Source: Numida meleagris (lineage: Eukaryota > Chordata > Aves > Galliformes > Numididae). Taken from it: 64,000 bases of DNA. This document shows, in pieces, positions 1 through 12,400 of this stretch. The DNA lies in contig NC_034415.1 of NCBI RefSeq assembly GCF_002078875.1, positions 16,403,331 through 16,467,330 of the forward strand. The letters run 5' to 3'. The number at the start of each line of letters is the position of its first letter. Position 1 is the first letter of the stretch. The translations under genes were made by a program, and so were the position numbers. The notes below the pieces were generated by a model that was given only the letters and a program-made list of their open reading frames with translations, was not told the origin of the DNA and ran no database searches.

Positions 1-2389
1 CCGACTTGTCCCGTGGCAAGCTGTCCATATCTGGGTTGGGGCATCCTTCAAAAGCTTCTTTCTTCTGCTCTTGGTGTATCTAATGCTGCCAGGAAGTGTG
101 AGACAGATATGCAGAGTGCATTTTCAGCTGCACTTCATCATCACCCCTCTGCTGCCTGGGCTGTCATTGGCATCCCGGTGCCTCTGGTGCTTCCTCTCCT
201 CCTGCCAGCCTTCCGTAGAGCATAGAGCATTTCTGAAGTGTAACTGGTCAGATGCCACCTGTGTGGAACAGGAAGGAAGCTGGGCAAGGTGAGTAGGCTG
301 GGAAGTGAAATGTGACATGACTGTGCTGCAGGTCCCTCTTGCAGCTTGTTAGTGGTCATCGTGTGTGCGCTTGGAAATGGTGTCCGTACCTCAGCGCATC
401 GCTGTTGTTAGTAGGACAGCCCGGGGCGTGATGCTGGTGGGATCGGTCCCACACAACCAGCTTCTGTCAGCTCTGTGTTTCATTTTAACTGCTTTGCGCT
501 GAAGGCAGCAGAAGTCAGACTTGCAAAAGTCAGGATGTCAGACTGCCGCTGCAGCTTTCCTGAGATGGAGGGAAGTTGAATGGGCTGGCCTGCTTTGCTA
601 AGCCCATGCCAGAGACTTGGGGCAGAAAGGGAAGGTGAATGCCAGCACAGCACTGGCTGCTATGGGGTGCTTTGGGCCAGCATGGCCATGCTGCGATCCG
701 CAGCACAAGCAAGGCTTTGTCCAGCTCTGTCAAGCCCCATGTCTCCTGCCAGCTGGTGCCAGAACTGCAGGCAAGGAACTCCTCCATGCGATGCAGGGCT
801 TAAAGGCATTTTCCACTGTTGCTCTGGAAAACAGATACTGTGCATAGTTCTTTATGACTGAAACTTTGCTATAAAGGCTCTCTTTTAAGCAAATAGTGAC
901 TTGGGCTTAATAGTGATTGGAAATAGACAGTAAGCATCAGAAAAATCTGTAAAGGAAACTGCTGTAAAGAATGATTTGCTGCATACCTTGAGGAAGCAGC
1001 TCTTCTTTCCTTCCTTGTACGCACTGTGAGTAGGGTTTGCCTTTTCCCAGTGAGCAGTGAGGTGGATTCCCCATGCTAACACAGGCACAAGTCCCTGCTC
1101 CCTGAGACGCTGGGGCAGCAGCAGCAGCAGGGCTGGATGTGCCAGGGGCTCTGTTTCCCAGCCGGGAGCACAGGGCTGCATGAGTGTTGCCAGATCTCGC
1201 CTGAGATGAGGGGACCGGGTGATTGTTCTTACAAAAGCCACTCTTAGTTTCTCAGTGGATAGAAAAGTGGCTCTAAATGAGAGTGCTCATTAAATTGTAT
1301 TTGTTCTGGCCGCAGTTCCCCTCTTGCACAGCAACTTACGTGAATCCATTGCCTTTCCTGCAGTCATTACTGCCTCGTGCTGGTGGCAGGGTGAAAGGCT
1401 TGAGCTGAAACCTGATTTTTGGGTTTCCTTGAACATTCAAGCATGAAGAGAACTACAAGTTTGTGTCTCTGTGAGTCATGCACAGAATTTACTGATAATA
1501 ACTTCTTATTCTGATTGTATCCCTTCATTACTTCTCCTGCACTGTCAAATTAATGTAGACTTTTTTTTCTCTCATTCCTTTCCTCTTCAGCATCAGTGCC
1601 TGCTATTACGACTTTTTTGTTCCTTGAAAAGAGATTTTCCAAAAGATTTCCCACAAGGGTGTCAGTTGGGAACTGTATAACTTTTAAGCCCTGTCATAGG
1701 GTGGCTGTGCCAGGAAAGAGGAAAAATTGCTGGCACGAATGAGGAAGTGCACAGTGCAGCTCTTGGAATAAATAAATCCTTGTTGCTTTCCTACTCCTCC
1801 TCACTGCAGCAGAAAAGGGGAGATGAAGGAAGAGGGGTGAGACACTTCTCTAGGGCTCTTTTGGGTAAGAGAAGGACATGCAAAGTAATGTAGCAGTGTC
1901 CTTTACCAGGGATGTGTATGTTTCCTTTAGACTTGAGAGGGCAATGCTGATGTGTTAATCTTTGTGGCTAACTGCTTTGCGGGCAGAAGTACACTTGTCA
2001 TTTTCCAGTGCTTTCCCTTTGGAGACTGATTTCATTGCACCTGTGCCCCAGGAATGCAGTTGTGTCTGCCTGGATGAGAGGGATATAACACAAATGGACA
2101 GAGCTGAATTCAGTGGGTGAAATAGCTCATTTGTTTATCTGTAGCAAATCAGGCTTCTGACTATGAACTGCCAGGTTTGGCTGCACGGGTCAACAGAGTA
2201 CGACTCTCTGGGTGCTTGTTAATATCTCTAACTGGTGAATGATGGTCATCTGAATGAACTGCATTTACCAAGTTAAGACAAATCAAGGTGTTTTCCTCTA
2301 GTGCAATATTTTATTTTCATTACTGTGAACTGCAGTTACCAAATGGTTCAAAAACATTTGTTTATTCTCTTTTATTTTTTTTCCTAAAG
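1..2389. other. SYDE2 upstream intron or flank, no exon seen
   Basis: I see no convincing exon here. The first recognised SYDE2 exon starts at 2390 with a clear acceptor after a T-rich tract. The amino-terminal exons of SYDE2 must lie to the left of the window. Short open frames in this stretch lack splice context and resemble nothing I know. Confidence 0.6.
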
Positions 2390-3489
2390 GGCCTGGAATT
2401 GTACTTGCACACAAGGTTGATATACCAATAACAGAAGTTTCTCCTCCAAGTCCTAGTCCCTTGAAAAAAAGTGGATCAATCAACTGGCCTTTCCCTGATC
2501 GAATTAAATCTCCCAGAACAGTGAGGAAGCTTTCCATGAAAATGAAAAAACTGCCAGAACTCAGCAGGAAGTTGAGTGTCAAAGGAACTTCAAGCCATAA
2601 TAGCTCAGACAATCCTTCTTCCCTGCTGAAGGGGAATTCTCGGGATACAAGCCATACAGCACCTTTGCCATCTTCTGGAAACTCGACCGCAGCTGCCAGC
2701 AGAAACGTCATAAGTCGTTACCATCTCGACAGCAGCGTGTTGTCACAGCACACCTACAAAAAGAAAAGCTCAAGGAGTTCCAAATCCTCCAGCAAAGGTG
2801 GTTACCTCAGTGATGGTGACTCTCCTGAACTTTTAACCAAATCAGGTAAACATGGACATGAAACCAAGTGTGGGAAAGGAAAAGAGAGCCTTCCAAGTAA
2901 CAGTGGTAAAACTGAAATAGATATTGATGCTTTCAGGCACTACAACTTTTCTGATCAACCCAAGTGTTCCCAGTACATCTCTGGACTTATGAGCATTCAC
3001 TTTTATGGTGCTGAAGACTTGAAACCACCAAGAATAGACTCAAAAGATGTCTTTTGTGCAATACAGGTTGATTCAGTAAACAAAGCAAGAACAGCCCTGC
3101 TTACATGTAGGACAACATTTCTAGATATGGACCACACATTCAACATAGAAATTGAAAATGCTCAGCACTTAAAGCTGGTGGTGTTCAGCTGGGAGCCCAC
3201 CCCGCGGAAAAACCGTGTTTGTTGTCATGGCACTGTGGCTCTTCCTACTCTCTTTCGGGTGACAAAGACACATCAGCTGGCTGTCAGACTGGAACCAAGG
3301 GGGCTCATTTACGTCAAGCTGTCGCTTATGGAACAGTGGGAGAACTCTCTCGATGGTCTGGATGCAGATCGGGAGCCAGTGATGTTTGGTGTAGATGCTC
3401 GAAAAGTTGTAGAGAAGGAAAATGCAGGCCTGATGGTGCCACTTTTAATTCAGAAATGCGTAATGGAAATTGAAAAGAGAGGCTGCCAG
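2390..3489 (+). CDS. SYDE2: SYDE2 exon: basic linker, C2 domain, start of RhoGAP
   Basis: This large 1,100-bp internal exon has its acceptor after a T-rich tract ending at 2389 and its donor at 3490. It begins with two bases of a split codon, then [12 protein letters not shown]. The first 180 or so residues are rich in Ser, Lys and Arg and probably disordered. The C2 domain follows at exon residues about 190-320. The end of the exon ([13 protein letters not shown] to KRGCQ) is the first helix region of the RhoGAP domain. Confidence 0.95.
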
Positions 3490-6400
3490 GTACTGTACAT
3501 ATCTTAATGTCTTATTAATATTGCTGTGTCTGGATCTCTGTTGCAGATCTTTGCTGTTGTTGTGGAGCATGAGTGGTGAGTGGAAAAGAGGTAGTTAAAA
3601 AACCTTTTCTGTGTTTAGGTTTTTCAGCTGTTTTCTTGCTTCTGTTGAGTGGTGAACGCCAGTCATTGTACTGTGGGAAGAATAACAGGACTGTGAAATC
3701 AGTGCTTCTAACTTTGCCTTTGTAAAGGAGAAGAACATTTGTTCACAGTAGTTTTAGGACTACAGCAGCCAGCTTGTAGAGTCACCCTCAAAATAAGGCA
3801 GAGCTGAGATTAGGATTTGGAAATGTCTAATTCCTGAGGCACAGGGCATTCCTTAAGGACATAGTGTACTGACATGCAAGGAGTGTAGTACTCCCTCCCA
3901 TGCTTGGTGTGCGATGTGAAGATGAGGAAGAACTATCGAGAAGAGAGGTTATTAGCTTCCCCACGCTGCTTCTCCTTGCCTTTATTCAAGTTGTCCTTAG
4001 GATTAGGAAAAGCAGTAAGGCCCAGTGTGTTCTCTTCATCTTAATGCAATATATTTCAGTTGGTGTAACCGAATGGACCAAAATGTTATAGAAACAAATC
4101 CCCAGTTACAGATGCTAGATGAGAAATCTCTCAGGAAGGGAGATGTGCAGTCCTAAGGACGGATGTTTCCCCTTGGCAATTCATTTGAAATTGGTGAGAG
4201 GACTTCTGCATAACACTCCATAGCTGTGAGCCCTTGGTTTCTATTACACCTGTTCCTGCTCAGGTGAAATTGAGAGGTAATCGCAACTACCACTGTTACT
4301 ACTTTTAATTGCTAGTGGTTTGGATACAGTTTCCAGGTGTTATGAGATTAACGTGGCTACTTATAACCTAGATCAAAATATACAGACAGGAATGGTATTT
4401 CTATGTAGTTACTTTGTTGAAAGTCGTTACTGATAATAACTCTGTGATTCTTATTGTGAGTGCTTCTCCTAGCATGCGAATCAGTGGAAAAAAGAAGTTG
4501 TATTATTTCCAGAATTTGTGTCTCATGGTTTCAGTGTCTTATTTTGGGCTTATTAGCGCCTAGTCACGCAAATGATTTTGGGTAATCAAGGCATCACTGG
4601 TAATGAGGCGATTGGGATCTGATCTGTCTGTGTGCACCTGGTGCTTCTGAGCATGAAATCCAATTTGTGCATTTGCTCACGGAGAAACAAATGCAAAATC
4701 TACTGTTAACTTTTAACCATGCGCTTCTCTGACATTTTGATTTTCTCATAGAATGCAGACTGCTGTCATGGTATGTCATATCCATCTGACTTTCAGGCAT
4801 AGCATTAGAAAACTTGATTTAAATTGTCTTAGGCAAATACTGGGTCATATTTGGTCTCAGGAAAGAGAGAGTACAAATTCCATTTAGTGACTTTCCACGT
4901 ATTTAAACAGGCATTAATATATGGCCAGATGAATACTCTTCTTTGCAAACCTAGATATGCATGTTCTAAGCCAACACAGACTGTATCAGGTTTTGGGCTG
5001 GTTGGTTGTTCAAGTCCACAGCATTTTGGGGCTAACCACATGCTGTTCAGTACATCTGCCTGTAACGTCCATTAAAATTAAAATAATAAATGTAAGATTT
5101 AGCTCCTCTCAGTCATGGTGTTGATGAAAATGAAAAATACAGCAACAATAAAATGCAAAATTGGAGTGTGTGAAAGCACCCAATTGACTTAGTAATTGAG
5201 TCCAGGTGTGCTGTGGAGTCATTCCTATCATCTTGAGCATATGAAATAACCCTTGCTTCACATGAGATGGTTCATGTCTTTTGAAATGTGGAAGTCAGCA
5301 TCTTGTCATTTTTATAATAGCATCTTGTGGATGTCATCAGAATGGAGTAGTTGTTATTCTCTTGAAATCCTTTCTACCAACATTAAGTAGAGTTTGTTTT
5401 AGTTACATCTAGCGTATCCTTGTAGGAAAATGTTAAGGATTTTTTTTTTCTGAAGATACTTATGGCATCTCTTGTTTATTAGGTACTCAGTTGTGTGGCT
5501 ACCCTTTTCTGCTAACAATTAATAACAATTTTGGAACATGCTCTAGTATGCTTCAAAATGGTTTTTCTCTTCATTTCTGCTTAAGGTCCAGTTTTATCTT
5601 ATGTAATTAAACAGTTATTAGGAGGAAAAACAATGGTGATCTGAATGAGTAGGATAAGAGGAGAATCCATGTTTATCTGTGTTTCTTTGTTTCCTAAGTT
5701 TTATGTAAAAGCAAAGTCCTAAATGGATTCTGAATTACCTGGTAGTGTGCTTCTGGCTTACAGCTTGGGATGGCTCACTGAACACCGTTCAGGATGTCCC
5801 CTGCTGTAGATAGCTTCAGCATTAGTCACTTGCCAGTCAGCTGTCTCTTGAGTAACTTCTGAAGGTGTATGTAATCACTTAATATTAGCAGAAGGCATGG
5901 TTGGAGTTTTCTTAAGGTACGTTTCCAAACCATTGTTTGAACATCTTGCTGCATTACCCAGGTGAGGCCATACATGATATGCATTCTGCTCTGCAGGAAT
6001 AACTGATGTGGGGCTGTTGTTCTTGCCCGTAGGTTGTAGGCCTGTATCGGCTGTGTGGCTCCGCAGCGGTTAAGAAGGAGCTTCGAGAGGCGTTTGAGAG
6101 GGACAGCAAGGCGGTGACTCTCTCTGAAAGCCAGTACCCAGATATTAATGTGATAACAGGTAATGCATTGACTTCTCTTTTAACATATAATTTTGACATG
6201 TTCATAATGTGCTTTTTAAAAGGTGCAGTGGGGCTCTGAACTAGTTTTCTGTTGTTGTTTAATAAGCCATCAACTACTTCTCTGTACTGCGAAAGCAAGC
6301 TCAGTAACCTTGGAGGTGTGTATTCAAGTAGCTGTGATTGGGAGGGAGGAGGATGGAGTTCCATTAACACGCAGAACTTGGTGTAGGAAGGGAACCTGCA

Positions 6401-9400
6401 CGAGGCAGGGGCTTTCACAGCAGCATCCTGGCGAAGGAGAGGGTCACGGGGCAGAGGAACAGAAGGTCTGACAAAGCTTTTCTTCATCTGCACCAGCTTT
6501 TTAGGGGAGCGTTTGTGCCCAGTCCAACTGAAGTTGTCAGGTGTTTTTGTTGTTGCTTAAAGGTGGAACAGTTTTGTAAGTGTTGATGGTATTTGTTATG
6601 TAAACCAAAGTTGAGCTAATTTCGGAGATCACAGAGTAAACTAATCGCTTGAGGCAATTAGACAAGAACATTTTGTTACTTCCTATCCAGTGATGGAAGA
6701 TGTTAACGACAGCAGCCAGGGTGTAAATTTTCTGTGCCATAGCACTTTTTGACATTCAGAGGCGTTGAGCAGTTCCATCCCATTTGATTGTTTCATTGGG
6801 AAATGAATTGTACTGGGAATTAATTTTGTGTTCAGTGCATTTTGTAATTATTCTAGGTAGTGTCAGAAGATACTGCTCAGTGGCATTTCCTTTGTTAACC
6901 AAATCTTTCATACAGAGCCAGTCAGTTCACCTAAGCTCCCTTGGCCTCACAGTCGGGCTCAGCCTTGCTCACCAGCACCAGTGTTCACAGCAGTAGAACC
7001 TTGGGCTCGTGCTGCACTCTGCTGTGATGCATCCTCTGTTAGGAGAAGGCGAACAGAAGAAGTAAATAATAGAAACGATCTTTTAACTTAATGTTTTTCT
7101 TCTTCTTGCAAATAGATTAATGAAAGAAGCAGTGATAACTTTGAACGAGGTGATGTTTATTATTATTGAAAACACTTCTCAATTTTAGTAAATCAGTTCT
7201 GCTGTCAAACAGTGGAAACTGTCTGATACTGGCTTGTAAGCAGACAAATGTCAAACAGATACTTGGTTAATGTAAATTTTTGGCTAATGAAAAATTTGAC
7301 ACATTCAGTGTTTAATTTTGCAGTAATAAAAAAGGTATTGCACTCCCATGCTACCAGAAATGTCCTACGGCAAAACTATTTGCAGAAATGTTTCAGGAAT
7401 ATCGTGGGGAAGAGTGTAGGGGCTTCGTTGTGTCCATATACAAAAGAACCTGTAATGCATCACAAGCATTGTGTCCCTGGGGGCATTGTGCACTCGGAAC
7501 CCACTGTTATTGATGGAAGCTGAGCTCAGAGCTGCAGGAGTGCTCAGTGCAGACAGCAGCCCCCGGCAGAGCAGCAGTGCCAGTCTGACTGTGCTTTCTG
7601 TCATGACTTTGTGATGCGATGCTTAAACTGAAAAGTGTACTTTAATGCCACGCTACCATGCTGTGAGCCTCAGTAGTGAGGGTGAGCCATTCTCTGCTTA
7701 GCTGTGGGCAGCACGGTCTGGGCATAAAGGTGAGGCTGCAGTCTGTGCTGGCAGAGCTGGGCTACCTACTGTGCTCAGCATGGGAGTAAAGAGCCTGCAG
7801 AGTAGTCTCACTGTGCAGGGAGCCTGGATGATGGTCGTCTGCCCTGGTGCTTCGTGCTGTGCTTGCAGTGCTGAGGCTGCTGCACGTGACTCATGCTTCC
7901 CTAAGCTGAACCATGTGTTCCATAGAATGTGAATAATCAGCATAAATCTTGGCACGTTTGTAGAGAAGTGCTTTCATGTGTCCTTTTTGAAATTTGAGTA
8001 GCGCTGTTTTTCTAGACTATTATAAAGATTTTTTTTTTTTGACAGCTCTCCAAAGACCAAAGAATGAGCATTTAATGATTAAATCTTCACTGAGAACTGC
8101 CCCTGGGGTTGGCACAGGCTAATACAGGCACTCGTGGCTCAAAATCAAGTGTGCTGCCAATTGTAGGAACTGACCGGTAGCAGTGTTATTGCATCATGTC
8201 TGTTCTCATCTATGTGAATTCGTATCTCTAAATAAAGCGTGTAACACTGTTAACAGCTCAGTGAGCCAGAAAAATGAGGGATAACCGAAGTGGATGGTAA
8301 TCTCACCTTGCTGTCTCCATTTGCTCTGTGGGGTGAGGGGTCATGGCAAGGAGAACGTGCCAGTGGGTTGGCAGCGGGGAGCATGGCTTCCTGCAAGAAA
8401 ACAGGGCTAATTTGGCAGAGTGAATAGCAGAAACATTTAGAAAGGCCAAAGGGCATTAGTGGCTCCCAAGCTGCCCTGTTAACCAGGGACACTGAAGGAC
8501 GCAGTTTAATGGCATGGTTCTGATGGTCTGGTGGGTGGACTAGATGATCTAGTGGTCTCTTCCAGCCTTAATGATTCTATGCCTTGATTCTATGATTCTA
8601 AGGTCCTTCAGCAGGTGGTAGTCCTGCAGTTGTGGATACTGTCAGAGGAATTCCTCTCAGTCATCAGCTGTGACTGTTGCAGCAGCATGAGCTGATCTGA
8701 CTCGGGCATATCTTTTTACTCCTTTCCTGCTGTAAGCTGATTTTAAATTTGGCCTTCCCCACCCAAAACATGACAGTGTTAGCATTTCCTGCTGGTGCTT
8801 TACATAGATAAAGGGGAAGGCATCCCAGCTTGTGCTGTGCTGCGCCTCCTGCTGCCATGTTGCTCTCATTTTCATCTGTGGATATGCGTGGGACACGGGG
8901 CTCTGAATTGAGAAGATGAAATATCATTGCTGGGAAGGGAGAAATGTGAATAAGTTACTAAACAGAAGCGTAATGTGCCACTCCTGTAACTGCTCTGCAC
9001 AAAAACAGAAAACCCCAATGCGAACAAAGAAGCCCAGAGGAATATGTGTTCAGGAGAACATAGAGCTGGCTGGTTTTGTTTTACCCCTGCCAGTACGTTC
9101 CCGTGTTGTGCCGGCTGCTGGCCTGCCCAGCCAGAGCGGCTGTGTGGGCCCCTACTGCCACGTTCATGCTGCTCGTGGGGCAGGGCCTGGCTGGCTGCCT
9201 CCGCACTGGCTGCGCTCCTCATTTCTCAGTGGTACCAGTTATGCAGCAAGAAGCCAGCTTTTGTTCATCTTCTGCATGTGAACGTGGCTGCGAAGGGAGA
9301 AATGTTAGCTTCCATTCCTTGTACTTTTTATAAACAACCTCATGAAAAGCCTGCTATGATGCTATTCAGTTTGCAGCTAAGTTATAAAGACAGAATTGAT

Positions 9401-12400
9401 AGGAAGTATTGTGTTATCAAATAGCAGAATGTGACAGTATTTACAGTGATGTGGGGTTTTCCAGGGCTGTGTGGAGCGTGTGCCAAATGATCTTCTATCT
9501 TTACAAGTGTGCCTTACCTGAGGACAGACTGCTCTGTTAATTACAGTGTCCTCTTTCAAAAGGTTTTTTAATTCACCACTTCTTAACAAACTTTTCAAGT
9601 TATAATCTAGCTGAATGGGCAGATACTTATGGTACAGAGTGCTTTTTCTTTATTCTTTTAGAAGGCAATAAGGGCTGTTTGTTTCCCTCAGAGCTTTTAG
9701 TGCCGGCTGTGCTGGATGCACTGCCTCAGAGCATTATTTTAGTGTGCTTTCCAGGGCTAAACAGAAGTCGTCTGCTGGGTTTTCTTCTTACAGTTGCTGA
9801 AACCGGCTCACACTGAAGTGCAGCCAGCTTTTAGCACCAGCTTACGTGAATGCAGACGCTTGGTTCCTTCTCATTTGTTTGCATCTGTGGAAGGCATAGA
9901 AGCTGGATGCAGTGCTGCCAGGTTGTTGTGTCCCACAGAAAGCACCTCTCCTCCAGCTCTGGAGATGCAGCAGTACGTACTGACTGCAGCTGGGATAGCC
10001 CAGTGCTGGAATGGCAGCAAGGATTCAAGTGCCACAGAGCTGCAGGAGCAGAGCCATCCACTGCCTGTAGCCAGCACCTGTCCCATGCAGAGAGCTGCTG
10101 CTCAGCTTGCTGGTGTTATTCTGCCCTTACTGCCTCTTCCTGTCCCTAGCTCCTGAATTTGTCACTGGGATGGAGGATGTTCCTGCAAGATAGCTGAATT
10201 CTATGTGCCTTAGTGCTTCCAACCCATTCCAAACAGTGAACCTGCAGCTTGATATCAGCAACTGTTCTTGTATCTCTTCTGAAGGTGTCCTGAAGGATTA
10301 CCTGCGAGAGCTACCCTCTCCACTGATAACCAAACAGCTCTATGAAGCAGTGGTGGATGCCATGGTGAAAAATCCCTTGAAGATGGCAGCTACTGGTTGT
10401 GAAAATGATCCGAGTGACTCTGAGCACACAGCAGCCCTTCTGGATTGCCTCCCAGATGTGGAGAAGGTGAGTGGTATTAATGGGGTCAAGTAATGGTAAA
10501 TTGCCTGTTTCAGAAAATAAAGGAATATTTTCACATTGGATTTAGAGCATGTCAAAATGTATACAACTGTTTTCTGAGAACATGCATTTTTAATGCTCCA
10601 AGTCTTTGAAAATACTCCCTTAGAATTATTTTCAGTGAAGAGTGAAGGTATCTGGCCATAAGTTTCATTTAAATGTACTTTCTCAAGTTGTCTCTGGAAG
10701 CTAAGCAGTAAAAACAGCATTATTTTATTTTTAGATTTCAGATAAGCCGTTCCCATTTACAGCAGGACTGGGCAGCCAGACAGCTAGCGATGGGTTATTT
10801 TTGTTAAAAGCTGAGTAGACTTCTGGAGGCTTGTTCTGACTGAAATCTTTCTAAGAGTTTCTTCATCTTCTGATCTTTCTGGCTTGCCAGTACTGCTTCT
10901 GCAGTCTCTCCTTTCCTTGGTATCTTTTCTCCACTGCTAGAAAACTCATCCATGTAAAACTGAGATCAGGTAGGAAACAAACGGAATTCTACCAGAAATT
11001 CTATCCTACTTTTTCTCCTCTGTGACAATTTAAAGCAGCTTATTTATTCAGCACTTAGGCAGTTCTTCTGCTGGGTGTTGGTAGAAAAGCTTGAGCTATC
11101 AGCCTTGCTATTATCCATCTAGAGCAGTGATGTTAAGGTGACAATGCCGCGTTCACACAGTATTTTGTATCCTGATGAGTGTTTTGTTCTGCAGGCTACC
11201 CTGAAGATGCTGTTGGATCACCTGAAACTGGTGGCTTCTTACCACGAAGTAAATAAGATGACATGCCAGAACTTAGCTGTGTGTTTTGGGCCTGTGTTAC
11301 TGAGCCAGAGGCAGGAGACCACCAACCACAACAACAGAGTCTTCACAGACTCAGAGGAGCTCGCTAGTGCACTGGACTTCAAAAAACACATAGAAGTTCT
11401 TCACTATTTACTCCAGCTGTGGCCAGGTACAGTTTCATTGATCTAATCAGGGGGAAACGTCAAACTATTGCTGTATGTTTTTATTGTGTGACAGTCTAGA
11501 TTAATTCACGGGAGAACTGAGGAGCATCGGGATCCCTAAAACATGAGGTACTGTGGCATCACCTATTAATGTAAAGAAATTGTGCAATCATATAGTTGCT
11601 CTTTATATTAAATCACTGCTTAATGTGAAGTTTATTGTTTAAATATTTCTCTACCAAATGGCAGCAATTCAGTGAAAAGTGCTTCATGTAAGTAAAGACA
11701 TCAGAGAAAGCAGACCCAGTGGTAGTAATGTTCCCACATCTGAACAATAGTTTGTTTTTAGTTTGTGTTGTTTTTCTGTTTTTCCTGCTTCAACCATTCA
11801 GGATTCTGAGTGCATGGGATTCGTGAGTTGTTTGGTCTCTGAGAGACTCACTGGTTTACTTTATTTCTACATTTATAATTTGGCAGAGTTGCTCCTTGTA
11901 GTCGGGGCCATGCAACTCCTTGTTATTTCTTCAGAGCTTTGCATAAGGAAAAATGTTGTGGGCAACTACCTTTTATCTCATGTTTCCAAACTTAAGACCT
12001 TGAATGCTTTTGCACAGTTTAGGATCAGTTCCCAGAAATTGAAGTGAAATTCTAATCTTAATTAACTACTGAAGTACAAATGAAATTAATTATTTCTGCA
12101 ACGATTTTCCTTTCAAGGCCCACTTCAATGATTACACAGTGTTCACATGTCCCCCGCTATTCGGAGGGACAGTCAGTGGAAACACAGTAACATCAGTGAG
12201 CCCTGGATTTTAGCCCACAGTGAATTCCTTTGCATTTCACCTTCTGCAGTTGAACCGCACTAAGCACTGGTGCTTAAAGGCAAGATCAGGCTAAGATATT
12301 GGGGGTGTTTAGTTAAGTTTGATAAGAGCACTGTGAAACAACATTAGATCCCATGGGCTTAATTTTGTATTCTGGTATTCTTTGGCCAAATTGTTGGCAG

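Noticed and set aside
2298..2711. 137-codon minus-strand frame over the first SYDE2 exon
   Set aside because: Shadow of the conserved sense frame, with a low-complexity translation.
5954..6493. 179-codon minus-strand frame over SYDE2 exon 2 of the window
   Set aside because: It is antisense to a conserved RhoGAP exon; the openness follows from the coding sequence on the other strand.
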